From: CBDBJQ01 sp965206405
GTDB lineage: Bacteria; Pseudomonadota; Alphaproteobacteria; UBA8366
Assembly (NCBI GenBank): GCA_965206405.1
Contig: CBDBJQ010000006.1
Span: forward strand, 1,984,001 to 2,048,000
Direction: 5' to 3'
Length of the DNA stretch: 64,000 bases
The notes under the pieces are model-generated. The model did no database searches and had not been told where the DNA came from. It saw only the letters and a list, made by a program, of their open reading frames with translations. Positions 1 to 7,592 of the stretch are shown here, in pieces. The stretch's first letter is position 1, and the number at the start of each line of letters is the position of its first letter. Made by a program: the position numbers and the translations under genes.

Positions 1-221
1 GTCCGCCCTCGTTGACCGGCGCCTTCTCAGACGATCCACAAAAGTCGCAGCAATGGCGATCCTTCCTCGCCCGCGAGCCGCTGCTGATCGATGAAACGAA
101 TTTGCCGACGGTCATTCGCGAGATCGGTGATTTCATAATGCCGGCAGCTCAAGGGGCCATCGACGGCGGCCATATGCCTGGTCGTTGGTCTCCAGATACC
201 GGCTGGAGATCCGCCGCATGA
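1..221 (+). CDS. AbiEii/AbiGii-type nucleotidyltransferase toxin, C-terminal end (partial)
   Basis: Only the last 72 or so codons lie in the window; the reading frame is open from the left edge (phase starts at base 3). The visible protein has the pattern FSDDPQKSQQWRSFL followed by a short helix ending in a FIMPA-type motif. I recognise this as the C-terminus of the AbiEii/AbiGii toxin family, nucleotidyltransferase-fold abortive-infection toxins that modify tRNA. The catalytic domain and any AbiEi antitoxin would lie upstream, outside the window. The stop overlaps the next start by ATGA (218-221), so the two genes were translationally coupled. Family assignment rests on a short tail and is moderate. 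Confidence 0.6.
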   Translation, partial: PPSLTGAFSDDPQKSQQWRSFLAREPLLIDETNLPTVIREIGDFIMPAAQGAIDGGHMPGRWSPDTGWRSAA

Positions 222-343
222 CAGAGGTCAGCCGCGACGCCATCTTCATCAGCCACGCCAATCCGGAGGACAATGTGTTCACCGTCTGGCTCGGGGCACG
301 ACTGACTGCGGCCGGCTACGAAGTGTGGGCGGACGCGCTTTGA
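218..343 (+). pseudogene. TIR-domain protein, truncated after 41 codons
   Basis: The ATG at 218 overlaps the AbiEii stop. The 41-residue product has DAIFISHANPEDNVF and GYEVWADAL, which are the first strand with its SH motif and the VW.D strand of TIR (Toll/interleukin-1 receptor) domains. Bacterial TIR proteins cleave NAD+ and are common in anti-phage systems. The reading frame stops at 341-343, just after the VWAD motif, so the catalytic glutamate region is missing. From about 344 the sequence matches an IS256-family transposase instead, so the gene was cut by mobile-element insertion or deletion. It is a remnant and cannot be functional. Confidence 0.65.
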
Positions 344-876
344 GGTCCACTGGCGCGCGGTATGTGCGGACCACGTTCATTGTACCGGATGGTCGCGCTG
401 GTCTGAAAGCGGCGTGGCGCGCAGTGCTGGGGGCGGCCACGTGGCAGCCACTGCCAGTTCCATTTGGCCCAGAACGCCGTGCACCACACCCCAAACAGGG
501 ACATTAAAACCGCATTGGGAAACAGCTGCGAGCAGTTTGGGGCGCGGCTTCGTTGCAAACCGCGCAGACCGATCTGGACGCCCTCGTGGCCAACTATCGC
601 GAGAAGCATGCGGACTTCGCCGACTGGCTGGAAAACAACATCCCCGAGGGGATGGCTGTCTTCGCCTTGCCAGAGGCGCACCGCAAGCGCATGCGCATAT
701 CAAACGGTATCGAACGGCCAATACAACAGGAATTCAAACCGCGCACTTCAAAGGTCAGGGTATTCCCAAACGTCGACTCTTTGGAGCGCCTCTCTACCGC
801 AATGCTCGTCGAGATCGACGAAAAATAGGAAACCGCAACCAAAGCATATATCAAATGGGAGGGACTCGGTGAATGA
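344..876 (+). pseudogene. IS256 (Mutator)-family transposase, degenerate C-terminal part
   Basis: Three frames must be joined to read it. DGRAGLKAAWRAVLGAATWQ starts in one frame (from about 388). CQFHLAQNAVHHTPN is in the next (from about 448). The longest piece (553-825) contains LPEAHRKRMRISNGIERPIQQ, SKVRVFPN and LVEIDEK. Together these are the C-terminal half of an IS256-family transposase. The expected Trp codon at 826-828 is TAG; the frame then continues to 876 with TATKAYIKW, the usual tail. There are at least two frameshifts and one nonsense codon. The 5' half and the left inverted repeat are absent. Confidence 0.75.
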
Positions 877-978
877 TGCCTTCACGGCAATTGCCAGACA
901 TCAGGTTGCGCAATCCGGTTTTCCCGGCGATACAATCTATCCCGGTGATACGACCTAGTAGCATGACGGAAGGGCGAC

Positions 979-1770
979 ATGACCGAACTAGCGAACGAAC
1001 CGGAAATCCTGCGTAGCGACGTAGACGGAATTTGCACCCTGACCCTTAACCGGCCGAAAGCCCGAAACGCGCTTTCCGTTGCGATGATCGGGCAGCTCCA
1101 GGCCCAGATCGACGCGATCCGGGAAAACTCCGCGATCCGGGCCGTCATCATTACGGGCAGCGGGCCCGCCTTTTGCGCCGGCCACGACATGAGCGAACTT
1201 GTCGCCAACCCGACGCGGGCGTTCTATGACGAGATCTTCTCGACCAGCGGGAAAATGATGAAGGCGCTGATCGGGCTGCCCCAGCCGGTGATCGCCAAGA
1301 TCCACGGCATCGCCACCGCAGCGGGATGCCAGCTCGTCGCCACCTGCGATCTGGCGGTCGCCTCCACGGAAGCCAAGTTCGCAACACCCGGCGTCCATCT
1401 CGGCCTCTTCTGCTCGACGCCGATGGTGCCGCTGAGCCGGAATGTCGGTCGCAAGGCGGCGATGGAGATGCTCCTGCTCGGCGAGATGGTCCCGGCCGAG
1501 CGCGCCGTCGACATCGGTCTCATCAATCGCGCGGTCCCGGCGGACGCACTCGATGCGGAGGTCGAGCAGATCGCCCGGCAGCTGGCCAGTAAATCCACCC
1601 TTACCCTGAAAATCGGCAAGGAGGCCTTCTACAAGCAGTTGGAGAAGGACATCGACGAGGCCTACGCCTATGCCTCAGAGGTGATGGCGACCAACATGAC
1701 GGCCCGGGACGCCGAGGAAGGCGTGTCAGCATTCATGGAGAAGAGGGAGCCGGTCTGGCGAAACGAATAG
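979..1770 (+). CDS. enoyl-CoA hydratase/isomerase (crotonase) family protein
   Basis: 263 residues, normal for a single-domain crotonase. The N-terminal core has TLTLNRPKARNALS. The oxyanion-hole strand AFCAGHDMSEL lies near residues 67-77, and HGIATAAGCQLVATCDLAVAS near 108-128 forms the second oxyanion region and substrate pocket. The GHDMSEL variant resembles the ECHDC3-like subgroup. It would act on a CoA thioester in the cytoplasm, but the substrate cannot be told from sequence. The start is supported by AGGG about 5 bases upstream of ATG. It is followed on the same strand by a CoA-binding protein after a short repeat. Confidence 0.85.
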   Translation: MTELANEPEILRSDVDGICTLTLNRPKARNALSVAMIGQLQAQIDAIRENSAIRAVIITGSGPAFCAGHDMSELVANPTRAFYDEIFSTSGKMMKALIGLPQPVIAKIHGIATAAGCQLVATCDLAVASTEAKFATPGVHLGLFCSTPMVPLSRNVGRKAAMEMLLLGEMVPAERAVDIGLINRAVPADALDAEVEQIARQLASKSTLTLKIGKEAFYKQLEKDIDEAYAYASEVMATNMTARDAEEGVSAFMEKREPVWRNE

Positions 1771-1772
1771 CT

Positions 1773-1816
1773 GCCAGCGCAAGCGGCCAGAACCGCCAGC
1801 GCAAGCGGCCGGAACC
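1773..1816 (+). repeat. 22-bp direct tandem repeat, two copies
   Basis: Two adjacent 22-bp units (1773-1794 and 1795-1816) beginning GCCAGCGCAAGCGGCC, differing at one base, fill most of the gap between the crotonase and CoA-binding genes. There is no coding role. It is one of many short tandem duplications in this window. Confidence 0.85.
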
Positions 1817-1855
1817 GCCGGCATGGCGGCAGAGAGAACGCGACCGGGGGCCGAC

Positions 1856-2344
1856 GTGAACCACGACAGCTACGATGACGACTATATACGGGGAATACTC
1901 GACCAGGTGAAAACCATCGCCATGGTTGGCGCGAGCGCCAACTGGAAGCGACCGAGCTACTTCGCCATGAAGTATCTTCAGAAAAAGGGTTTTCGGGTCA
2001 TTCCCGTAAGCCCCGGCTCTGCCGGCGAGATCGTGCTCGGCGAAACTGTGCTCGCAGGACTCGACGATCTGCAAGAACCCGTTGACATGGTTGATATTTT
2101 CCGCAACTCTGACGCTGCCGGTCCGATCACTGACGATGCAGTGCGAATCGGCGCCAAAACCGTCTGGATGCAGCTTGGTGTGCGTAATGACGCAGCAGCA
2201 GCCCGTGCCGAGGAGGCCGGGTGCTCTGTAGTCATGGACCGATGTCCAAAAATCGAGTACGCGCGTCTGAACGGTGAACTTGGCTGGAACGGCTTCAACT
2301 CGCACGTTCTGTCCAGCAAACGGAAAAAGCAACAAAGCTTCTAA
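1856..2344 (+). CDS. CoA-binding (YccU-like) domain protein
   Basis: A small single-domain Rossmann-fold protein with TIAMVGASANWKRPSYFAMK (nucleotide-binding loop), VIPVSPG and VDMVDIFRNS, the pattern of the CoA_binding_2 family. Its function is not settled; members bind CoA and are often found beside acyl-CoA or methionine genes. I prefer the GTG at 1856, because relatives begin close to the NHD.Y segment; an in-frame ATG at 1823 would add 11 residues. It lies just upstream of the O-acetylhomoserine sulfhydrylase gene with a 50-base gap, so co-transcription is likely. Confidence 0.85.
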   Translation: MNHDSYDDDYIRGILDQVKTIAMVGASANWKRPSYFAMKYLQKKGFRVIPVSPGSAGEIVLGETVLAGLDDLQEPVDMVDIFRNSDAAGPITDDAVRIGAKTVWMQLGVRNDAAAARAEEAGCSVVMDRCPKIEYARLNGELGWNGFNSHVLSSKRKKQQSF

Positions 2345-2353
2345 AGCCCTAAG

Positions 2354-2377
2354 GGTTGACCTGACAGCCCGTCAACC
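2354..2377 (+). other. short hairpin in the leader of the sulfhydrylase gene
   Basis: GGTTGAC (2354-2360) and GTCAACC (2371-2377) form a perfect 7-bp stem with a 10-base loop, 17 bases before the start of the sulfhydrylase. There is no U-tract after it. It may be a local regulatory or stability hairpin. I do not see a SAM riboswitch consensus. Confidence 0.4.
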
Positions 2378-2394
2378 ACAAGGAAATACTAACA

Positions 2395-3699
2395 ATGACA
2401 AACCAGAATCATGGCTTCGAAACTGTTTCGGTGCATGCAGGAACACCACCCGATGCGGGAACCGGTGCCCGGCAGTTTCCCATCTACCAGACAGCGTCCT
2501 TCGTGTTCGATGACGTCGATCACGCGGCATCGTTGTTCAGCCTTCAGCAGCCCGGCTTTATCTACAGCCGCCTGACCAACCCCAACTGCGCCGCGCTGGG
2601 CGAACGCCTGGCGGCCCTTGAAGAGGGTGTCGGCACGGTCCTCACCTCCTCGGGGCACGCAGCCCAGATCCTCGCCTTCTTCCCGCTGATGCAGCCGGGA
2701 GACGAGATTATCGCCGCCGACAAGCTCTATGGCGGGTCGATCAACCAGATGGGCAACAGCTACAAGAAATTCGGCTGGAATACGACCTTCGTCGATCCCT
2801 CTGATCCCGAGAACTTCCGCAAGGCGGCGACCGACCGGACCAGGGCTGTGTTCATCGAGAGTCTGGCCAATCCCGGCGGCATCGTCACCGACATTGCGGC
2901 GATCGCCAAGGTTGCACATGAGATCGGCGTCCCGCTGATCGTTGACAACACTCTGGCTACGCCCGCCTTGTGCAAGCCGCTTACGCACGGAGCCGACATC
3001 GTCGTGCATTCGACGACCAAGTTCCTGAGCGGAAACGGCACCGCAATCGGTGGCTGCATCGTCGATTCCGGTAATTTCGACTGGGCGGCGAGTGACAAGT
3101 TCCCGAGCCTCACGCAACCCTCGGCCGAGTATCACGGCCTGGTGTTCGCCGAGACCTTCGGCAACCTCGCCTACATCATGCACGGGCACGCCGTCGGCCT
3201 GCGGGATCTCGGCTCCAGCCAGTCCCCGTTCAACGCCTGGCTGACCATGCTCGGCACCGAGACCCTGACGCTGCGGATGGAGAAGCACTGCCAGAACACC
3301 CAGGCCGTCGCGGAATTCCTCCAGAAACATCCGGCGATTGCCTCGGTCTCCTATGCCGGGCTTGAGTCAGACCCCTATCACGGTTTGGCCAAGAAATATC
3401 TTCCCAACGGAGCCGGTGCGGTGCTCACCTTCTCGCTGCATGGCGGCTATGAGGCCTGCATCTCGATGGTCGAAGGCTGCGAGCTGTTCAGCCACCTCGC
3501 GAATGTCGGAGATACGCGCTCGCTGATCATCCACCCGGCCTCGACCACGCACAGCCAGCTCACCGAGGATCAGCTCGATGCCGCTGGAGCGTCTGCAAAC
3601 ACCGTCAGGCTTTCGATCGGGATCGAAACCATCGACGACATCATCGGCGACCTCACCCAGGCGCTGGGGAAAATTCCGGCCATATCGAAGGCCGCCTGA
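2395..3699 (+). CDS. O-acetylhomoserine aminocarboxypropyltransferase (sulfhydrylase)
   Basis: 434 residues, typical of the Cys/Met metabolism PLP enzyme family. It makes homocysteine from O-acetylhomoserine and sulfide in direct-sulfhydrylation methionine synthesis (cytoplasmic). Visible features are SVHAG near the N-terminus, YSRLTNPN (residues 57-64, substrate/PLP phosphate contacts), VDNTLATP, and the PLP lysine K209 in HSTTKFLSGNG. The long form with an insert before the C-terminal domain is typical of OAH sulfhydrylases (MetY type) rather than cystathionine enzymes. AAGGAAA sits 8-9 bases before the ATG. It may be co-transcribed with the upstream CoA-binding gene. Confidence 0.93.
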   Translation: MTNQNHGFETVSVHAGTPPDAGTGARQFPIYQTASFVFDDVDHAASLFSLQQPGFIYSRLTNPNCAALGERLAALEEGVGTVLTSSGHAAQILAFFPLMQPGDEIIAADKLYGGSINQMGNSYKKFGWNTTFVDPSDPENFRKAATDRTRAVFIESLANPGGIVTDIAAIAKVAHEIGVPLIVDNTLATPALCKPLTHGADIVVHSTTKFLSGNGTAIGGCIVDSGNFDWAASDKFPSLTQPSAEYHGLVFAETFGNLAYIMHGHAVGLRDLGSSQSPFNAWLTMLGTETLTLRMEKHCQNTQAVAEFLQKHPAIASVSYAGLESDPYHGLAKKYLPNGAGAVLTFSLHGGYEACISMVEGCELFSHLANVGDTRSLIIHPASTTHSQLTEDQLDAAGASANTVRLSIGIETIDDIIGDLTQALGKIPAISKAA

Positions 3700-3736
3700 G
3701 ACCTTCCCGAACTGAGGCCTTCCCGAACTGGGACCC

Positions 3737-3770
3737 TCCCCCGAAATACCCAACCGAGTGTTTCGGGGGA
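3737..3770. terminator. inverted repeat between convergent genes, possible bidirectional terminator
   Basis: TCCCCCGAAA (3737-3746) and TTTCGGGGGA (3761-3770) are perfect 10-bp arms around a 14-base loop. They sit between the stop of the sulfhydrylase (+) and the end of the gamma-carbonic anhydrase gene (-). No clear U-tract follows on either strand, so intrinsic termination is likely but not certain. Confidence 0.55.
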
Positions 3771-3809
3771 ATCTCGGAGTCAGGCAGCCGGTAAGGCCGC
3801 CTTCCCGAT

Positions 3810-4331
3810 TCAGGCGATACCGCTCTCCCGGTACCGCTCGACGAGTTCGACATACTCCTCCCAGGAGGCCTCGAGCCATTTCGCGGCACTGCCCTCAAGC
3901 TTCTTGACGACCCGGCCCGGGATTCCAACGACGACGGAACGTGCCGGAACCTCGAAGGATTCGCGCAGAACAGCGCCGGCGCCGATCATGCACTCTTCGC
4001 CGATCCGCGCCCCGTGCAACAGGGTGGCGTTCATCCCGATCACCGACCCCGCGCCAACATGCACATCGTGCAGAACCGCACCGTGGCCGACGGTCACCCT
4101 GTCGGCGAGAACCGTCCCCTCTTCGGTATCCGCGTGGATAACCACGTTGTCCTGGATGTTCGTGCCGGCGCCGACATGGATGAACCCTTGATCGCCGCGC
4201 AGCACCGCGCCGTACCAGACGCTGGCATTTTTCCCCAGAACGACATCGCCGATCACAACCGCGCTGGACGCCAGAAACACCGAATCGTCGATCTGGGGCG
4301 TCTTGCCCGCAAAGGTCATCACCGAAGCCAC
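3810..4331 (-). CDS. gamma-carbonic anhydrase family protein
   Basis: 173 residues of left-handed beta-helix hexapeptide repeats (for example VVIGDVVLGKNASVWYGAVL). Three histidines fit the zinc or iron site of gamma-carbonic anhydrases: H66 in VIHAD, then H83 and H88 in VGHGAVLHDV. The amphipathic C-terminal helix is typical. Relatives (YrdA/PaaY-like) trimerise; some hydrate CO2, others have unknown activity. ATG at 4331 is taken; a second Met four codons in is possible. CutA follows upstream on the same strand. Confidence 0.9.
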   Translation of the reverse strand: MASVMTFAGKTPQIDDSVFLASSAVVIGDVVLGKNASVWYGAVLRGDQGFIHVGAGTNIQDNVVIHADTEEGTVLADRVTVGHGAVLHDVHVGAGSVIGMNATLLHGARIGEECMIGAGAVLRESFEVPARSVVVGIPGRVVKKLEGSAAKWLEASWEEYVELVERYRESGIA

Positions 4332-4394
4332 GGCGCTCTCCTTGTGTCTTTCACTTCCAGCTCCACCGTTTCCCCGGCCTCACCCGCGGGGCAC

Positions 4395-4748
4395 TCAGGC
4401 TGAACTTCCGGCGTGCGGCAGCGCATCGGCGGTTTCTTCCAGGATCCAGTCGATGAATGAACGGTGTCCGTCCTCGATCGGCAACGAGACGACGCAGGGG
4501 CAGTCATAGCTGTGCAAAGCCAGGATTCTTTCCGTTGCCCGCGCGACCGCATCGCGCCTGGTCTTCACGATCAGAACGATTTCCTCATCCTGCTGCAGGG
4601 TACCCTCCCAGCGATAGATCGAGGTGATCGGCGCGTGGATGTTGACGCAAGCCGCGAGTCTCTCCTCGACGAGCGCCGCGGCGATCCGCCGGGCTTCCCC
4701 GTCGTCCCCGGCGGTCACGTAAAGAAAGCACGCCTCGCCCATATCCAC
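4395..4748 (-). CDS. cutA: divalent-cation tolerance protein CutA
   Basis: 117 residues, full length for CutA, a ferredoxin-like trimeric protein implicated in copper tolerance. Recognisable blocks are LVEERLAACVNI, SIYRWEGTLQQDEEIVLIVKT and DCPCVVSLPI. It is on the same strand as, and just upstream of, the gamma-carbonic anhydrase gene with a short gap, so the two are probably co-transcribed. The exact role of the family remains unclear. Confidence 0.92.
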   Translation of the reverse strand: MDMGEACFLYVTAGDDGEARRIAAALVEERLAACVNIHAPITSIYRWEGTLQQDEEIVLIVKTRRDAVARATERILALHSYDCPCVVSLPIEDGHRSFIDWILEETADALPHAGSSA

Positions 4749-4892
4749 CCGTCTCCCCCCTGTGTCCTCACACCGCTTTCAGCACGTGCAGAACGCAATG
4801 AAAAGCGGGGAGGTTTATATCGGGATTGCTGCCTGAGCGCACGGCTCGGGATTCCGGAGGGAGACCTCAAGGTCGACAGGAATGCCGTCAGC

Positions 4893-4948
4893 TCGGAGAT
4901 ATTGACAGGGAGGAGTAAATAGGGATGATTTTTATACGCTATCTCCGA
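4893..4948 (+). promoter_or_regulatory. candidate operator/promoter of the WYL regulator
   Basis: A perfect 9-bp inverted repeat, TCGGAGATA (4893-4901) and TATCTCCGA (4940-4948), brackets a consensus-like -35 box TTGACA (4902-4907), and ends 27 bases before the ATG of the WYL regulator. The arms are 38 bases apart, so dimer binding could loop over or occlude the promoter. BrxR/CapW-type WYL regulators are known to repress their own promoters. Assignment of this site as its operator is inference. Confidence 0.45.
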
Positions 4949-4975
4949 TACCCCTCGCATCTGTAAAACCCTGAC

Positions 4976-5890
4976 ATGGACGACACGCCGCGCCCCCGAA
5001 CCCGAAAACCACGCTCCACAGCCCTGCGCTGGAGCGTCGAACAGCGCCTGGAGTTCATCGACCATCGGCTGTTCTGGGAAGGCCATATCAATCGCAGTGA
5101 CCTGATCGCGCATTTCGATATCTCGGTTCCGCAGGCCTCGGCCGATTTCAGCCGCTATCGCGCCTCTGCACCGGGCAATATGGCCTACGACATGAGCGTC
5201 AAGCAGTACCGGGCGACCTCCGGATTCAAACCGCTCTACAACGTCGCCAATACCGGCCGCTATCTCTCACAAGTCGCCATGATCGGCACCGGCATGTTGC
5301 GCCGGGAAAACACCTGGATGTCGAGATTGCCCGACCACCAGACGGTGGAGATGCCCGGCCGGGTCGTCGACCCGGTGGTGCTGAAGACGGTTGTTCGCGC
5401 CGTCAACAACTCGACAGCGCTGGAAATTCTCTACCAATCGATGTCCCGCGTCTCTCCCGGCTGGCGCACAATCTCTCCGCATGCCCTCGGATTCGACGGG
5501 CTGCGCTGGCATACGCGCGCCTTCTGCCATACGCGAGAGACCTTCAGGGATTTCGTGCTCGCGCGCATCCTGTCCACGCGCCCCTCTCAGGCGAATGCGA
5601 CCCCCGGCAACACCGACAATGCCTGGTTCGAGACGGCGACGGTCGTGATCGGCCCGCACCCGGATCTCTCTGAGGGTCAGAAGGCGGCGATCGCCCATGA
5701 TTACGAGATAGAGGATGGACGCAGGGAAATCGCCGTGCGACGGGCCTTCCTGCATTATTTTCTCGAGCGCCTGGGATTGTCTCTCGACTTCGAGGGGCGT
5801 TCGCCCGAGCGCAAGCAGATCGTCCTGCTAAATACGCCCGAGGTCGCTGCCGCCTTGCAGAAAGATACCGACCAAATAGCGACCCCCTGA
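4976..5890 (+). CDS. WYL-domain transcriptional regulator, BrxR/CapW type
   Basis: 304 residues. The N-terminal winged helix contains RLEFIDHRLFWEGHINRSDL and ISVPQASADFSRY (about residues 24-64). The WYL domain contains TISPHALGFDGLRWHTRAFC and FRDFVLARI (about 167-198), and a C-terminal WCX-like extension follows. This matches the BrxR/CapW family, WYL repressors typically encoded at the head of BREX, CBASS and other phage-defence loci. Here no defence operon follows: the next gene is a convergent ArdC-type antirestriction gene. It may be an orphan left after loss of the system or the regulator of a mobile island. A candidate operator is at 4893-4948. Confidence 0.85.
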   Translation: MDDTPRPRTRKPRSTALRWSVEQRLEFIDHRLFWEGHINRSDLIAHFDISVPQASADFSRYRASAPGNMAYDMSVKQYRATSGFKPLYNVANTGRYLSQVAMIGTGMLRRENTWMSRLPDHQTVEMPGRVVDPVVLKTVVRAVNNSTALEILYQSMSRVSPGWRTISPHALGFDGLRWHTRAFCHTRETFRDFVLARILSTRPSQANATPGNTDNAWFETATVVIGPHPDLSEGQKAAIAHDYEIEDGRREIAVRRAFLHYFLERLGLSLDFEGRSPERKQIVLLNTPEVAAALQKDTDQIATP

Positions 5891-5897
5891 ATAGTGG

Positions 5898-6983
5898 TCA
5901 TAGCCCCAGGACGAGCTGCCCGCCGGCAAAAAAGTCGCGCTGCTCGCCAACGACAGCCGTTTCCACCGAGGTTTCCCCGGCCAGGGTTTTCGCCCGCCCC
6001 GGACATGGCAGGAACGTGCAGCCCGCAGCGTCGACAAGAAAATCCACGGCCTGTTGCGCGGCTGTCGCTGCCTTGAGGACCGCCCGACTGTCCTGCTTCA
6101 GAACCTGTAGCCAGCACTCGATATAGGCTGCGTGATCCTCGCGGATTTCCGATGTGATACCGAGAAGCTGGCAAAGAAATGCCGAGCCGATCTCGGCCAC
6201 AAGCTCTTCACGGGCATACTCCTTCTGGGTCCGCTTGCGGGTGAACGGGCGATTCAAACGCGAATGGTGGCCCGTCCAGTGGATGTATTCGTGAGCCAGA
6301 GTCGCCCAGTAGCTCTCCTCGGTATCGAAACTGTACGCCGGCGGGATACCGATATTGTCGGTATTCCAGCTGAAATAGGCCTCGCCGTCGCCATCGACGA
6401 CATGCCCACCCGCCGCGTCGAAGAAGCGACGGCACTCTGCGAATTTCTTCTTATTCGGAATCCAGTCGCCACCGTCGCGAGGGACAAGCCTGCAACCCTC
6501 GCTCAGAAACTTCGCCGGTAACCCTTCAATCTGGCAACAGTTGTAGACCATCCATATCCGCGTACCGCATCCCCATACGCTGTCGCCACCCCACCCGGTT
6601 GATCCGGGAACGGCGGCTGAGGTCGGTGCCGGCCCCTTGCTCCCGGCGCCCTGTTTCTGGATCGAGAACCGGAACATCGACCGAATCGGTGTGGGGATCT
6701 CGTCGAGGCGCACGCGTCCCCCGAAACTCCGTGCCCGATTTTCGGTCATCCAGATGCGACTCCGGTAGCCGCGCGAGCGCCCCACCATCCCGAGCAATAT
6801 CGCGTTGTAGAACCCGTAGGGCGTGAATCGCGCATTCAGCGGTGCCTGCACGGCAGCATCGGTATTCCACGGCTTCACCCATGGATTCACGCCGGCCTCA
6901 AGCTCGGAGATGATGTGTTCGGTGACATAGGCATGGATACTTTTGCCTTCGATCAGTGGTTCCGGTTTGTGCTCCGCGGCCAT
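5898..6983 (-). CDS. ardC: ArdC-type antirestriction protein (ssDNA-binding plus zincin metallopeptidase)
   Basis: 361 residues. The N-terminal ArdC-like ssDNA-binding domain (about 15-150) contains NPWVKPWN and GFYNAILLGM. The C-terminal zincin domain has HEYIHWTGH (HExxH at 231-235) and the downstream REELVAEIGSAFLC element with the third zinc ligand. ArdC proteins of conjugative plasmids protect incoming single-stranded DNA. Full length and motifs intact. It converges with the WYL regulator, with 7 bases between stops, and is preceded by the large AT-rich palindrome at 7007-7053. It indicates plasmid or island DNA between backbone genes and a tRNA. Confidence 0.88.
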   Translation of the reverse strand: MAAEHKPEPLIEGKSIHAYVTEHIISELEAGVNPWVKPWNTDAAVQAPLNARFTPYGFYNAILLGMVGRSRGYRSRIWMTENRARSFGGRVRLDEIPTPIRSMFRFSIQKQGAGSKGPAPTSAAVPGSTGWGGDSVWGCGTRIWMVYNCCQIEGLPAKFLSEGCRLVPRDGGDWIPNKKKFAECRRFFDAAGGHVVDGDGEAYFSWNTDNIGIPPAYSFDTEESYWATLAHEYIHWTGHHSRLNRPFTRKRTQKEYAREELVAEIGSAFLCQLLGITSEIREDHAAYIECWLQVLKQDSRAVLKAATAAQQAVDFLVDAAGCTFLPCPGRAKTLAGETSVETAVVGEQRDFFAGGQLVLGL

Positions 6984-7006
6984 GGATTGGGTCTCCCGCC
7001 CTGCCT

Positions 7007-7053
7007 TCTATAGGTATATTTATAATTCTTAGAATTATAAATATACCTATAGA
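7007..7053. promoter_or_regulatory. 47-bp perfect AT-rich palindrome upstream of ardC
   Basis: Two 23-base arms pair perfectly around a single central T (7030). The left arm starts TCTATAGGTATATTTATAAT and the right arm ends with its complement. It is almost pure A/T in GC-rich surroundings and ends 24 bases upstream of the ardC start. It could be an operator for a dimeric or tetrameric repressor of ardC, a cruciform-forming site, or a replication or recombination site of the element that brought ardC. Which of these cannot be decided from sequence. Confidence 0.7.
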
Positions 7054-7366
7054 TTAACTGAAGCAATAAGCCCACAAGGAAAAATCCGAAAAACTTTCCC
7101 GAAAGCGGGACAACACCCTGAAATCATTGGTTTGGAGAAGGCCAAGCTGGGTACCGCGAGATACCTTGAGATACCGCGGGGCACCACGCCAGGGTGAGCG
7201 TCGGAGCGCAAAAGGCAGCGACGGCGCCTTGAGAACAAGGAGCCGCACAGTCTTTGGCCAGCGATGACAGGTGCTGCCTTACCGGATATCACGCCAGGAT
7301 TCACCCGGAGTTCACCCGGGCTGCATCCAGGGCTCGGCGGGATCCAGTTTTCAGATTTTGCGGATT
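7054..7366. other. intergenic, no gene recognised
   Basis: Between the palindrome and tRNA-Pro I see no protein with family resemblance. A small hairpin (CCCG/CGGG near 7102-7113) and short direct repeats (GATACC near 7152 and 7162) are present. There is no integrase gene or clear copy of the tRNA 3' end that would mark an attachment site. Confidence 0.6.
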
Positions 7367-7443
7367 TGGTCGGAGCGGCCGGACTCGAACCGGCGACCCC
7401 TACACCCCCAGTGTAGTGCGCTACCAGACTGCGCCACGCTCCG
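7367..7443 (-). tRNA. tRNA-Pro (GGG)
   Basis: The reverse complement folds as a complete tRNA. It has a 7-bp acceptor stem (CGGAGCG with CGCTCCG), a GCGC D-stem, an anticodon stem CTACA/TGTAG with loop CTGGGGG (anticodon GGG), a T-arm GCCGG-TTCGAGT-CCGGC, and an encoded CCA end. 77 bases including CCA. It is flanked by accessory DNA (ardC) on its 3' side and by backbone genes on the other, a usual site for island integration. Confidence 0.95.
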
Positions 7444-7592
7444 AACCACCGGCTTCAGGATGCCGGTCCGCATTCTTCCCGACACTGTCCGCACCACTTC
7501 ACGGACGGGATCAGAATGACAAAGCTTCAGGCCATGGGCGGGAATGTCAACTTTCCACCTCCGCCGAGGTCCTGCTCCCGACCCGCCGAACG

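Noticed and set aside
2345..2394. SAM riboswitch before the sulfhydrylase
   Set aside because: Only a 7-bp hairpin in a 50-base leader; no pseudoknot or conserved SAM-binding pattern that I can match.
2389..3330. Long open frame on the minus strand (313 codons)
   Set aside because: Antisense to the sulfhydrylase in phase with its GC-rich third positions; no family resemblance and no ribosome site. Treated as a shadow.
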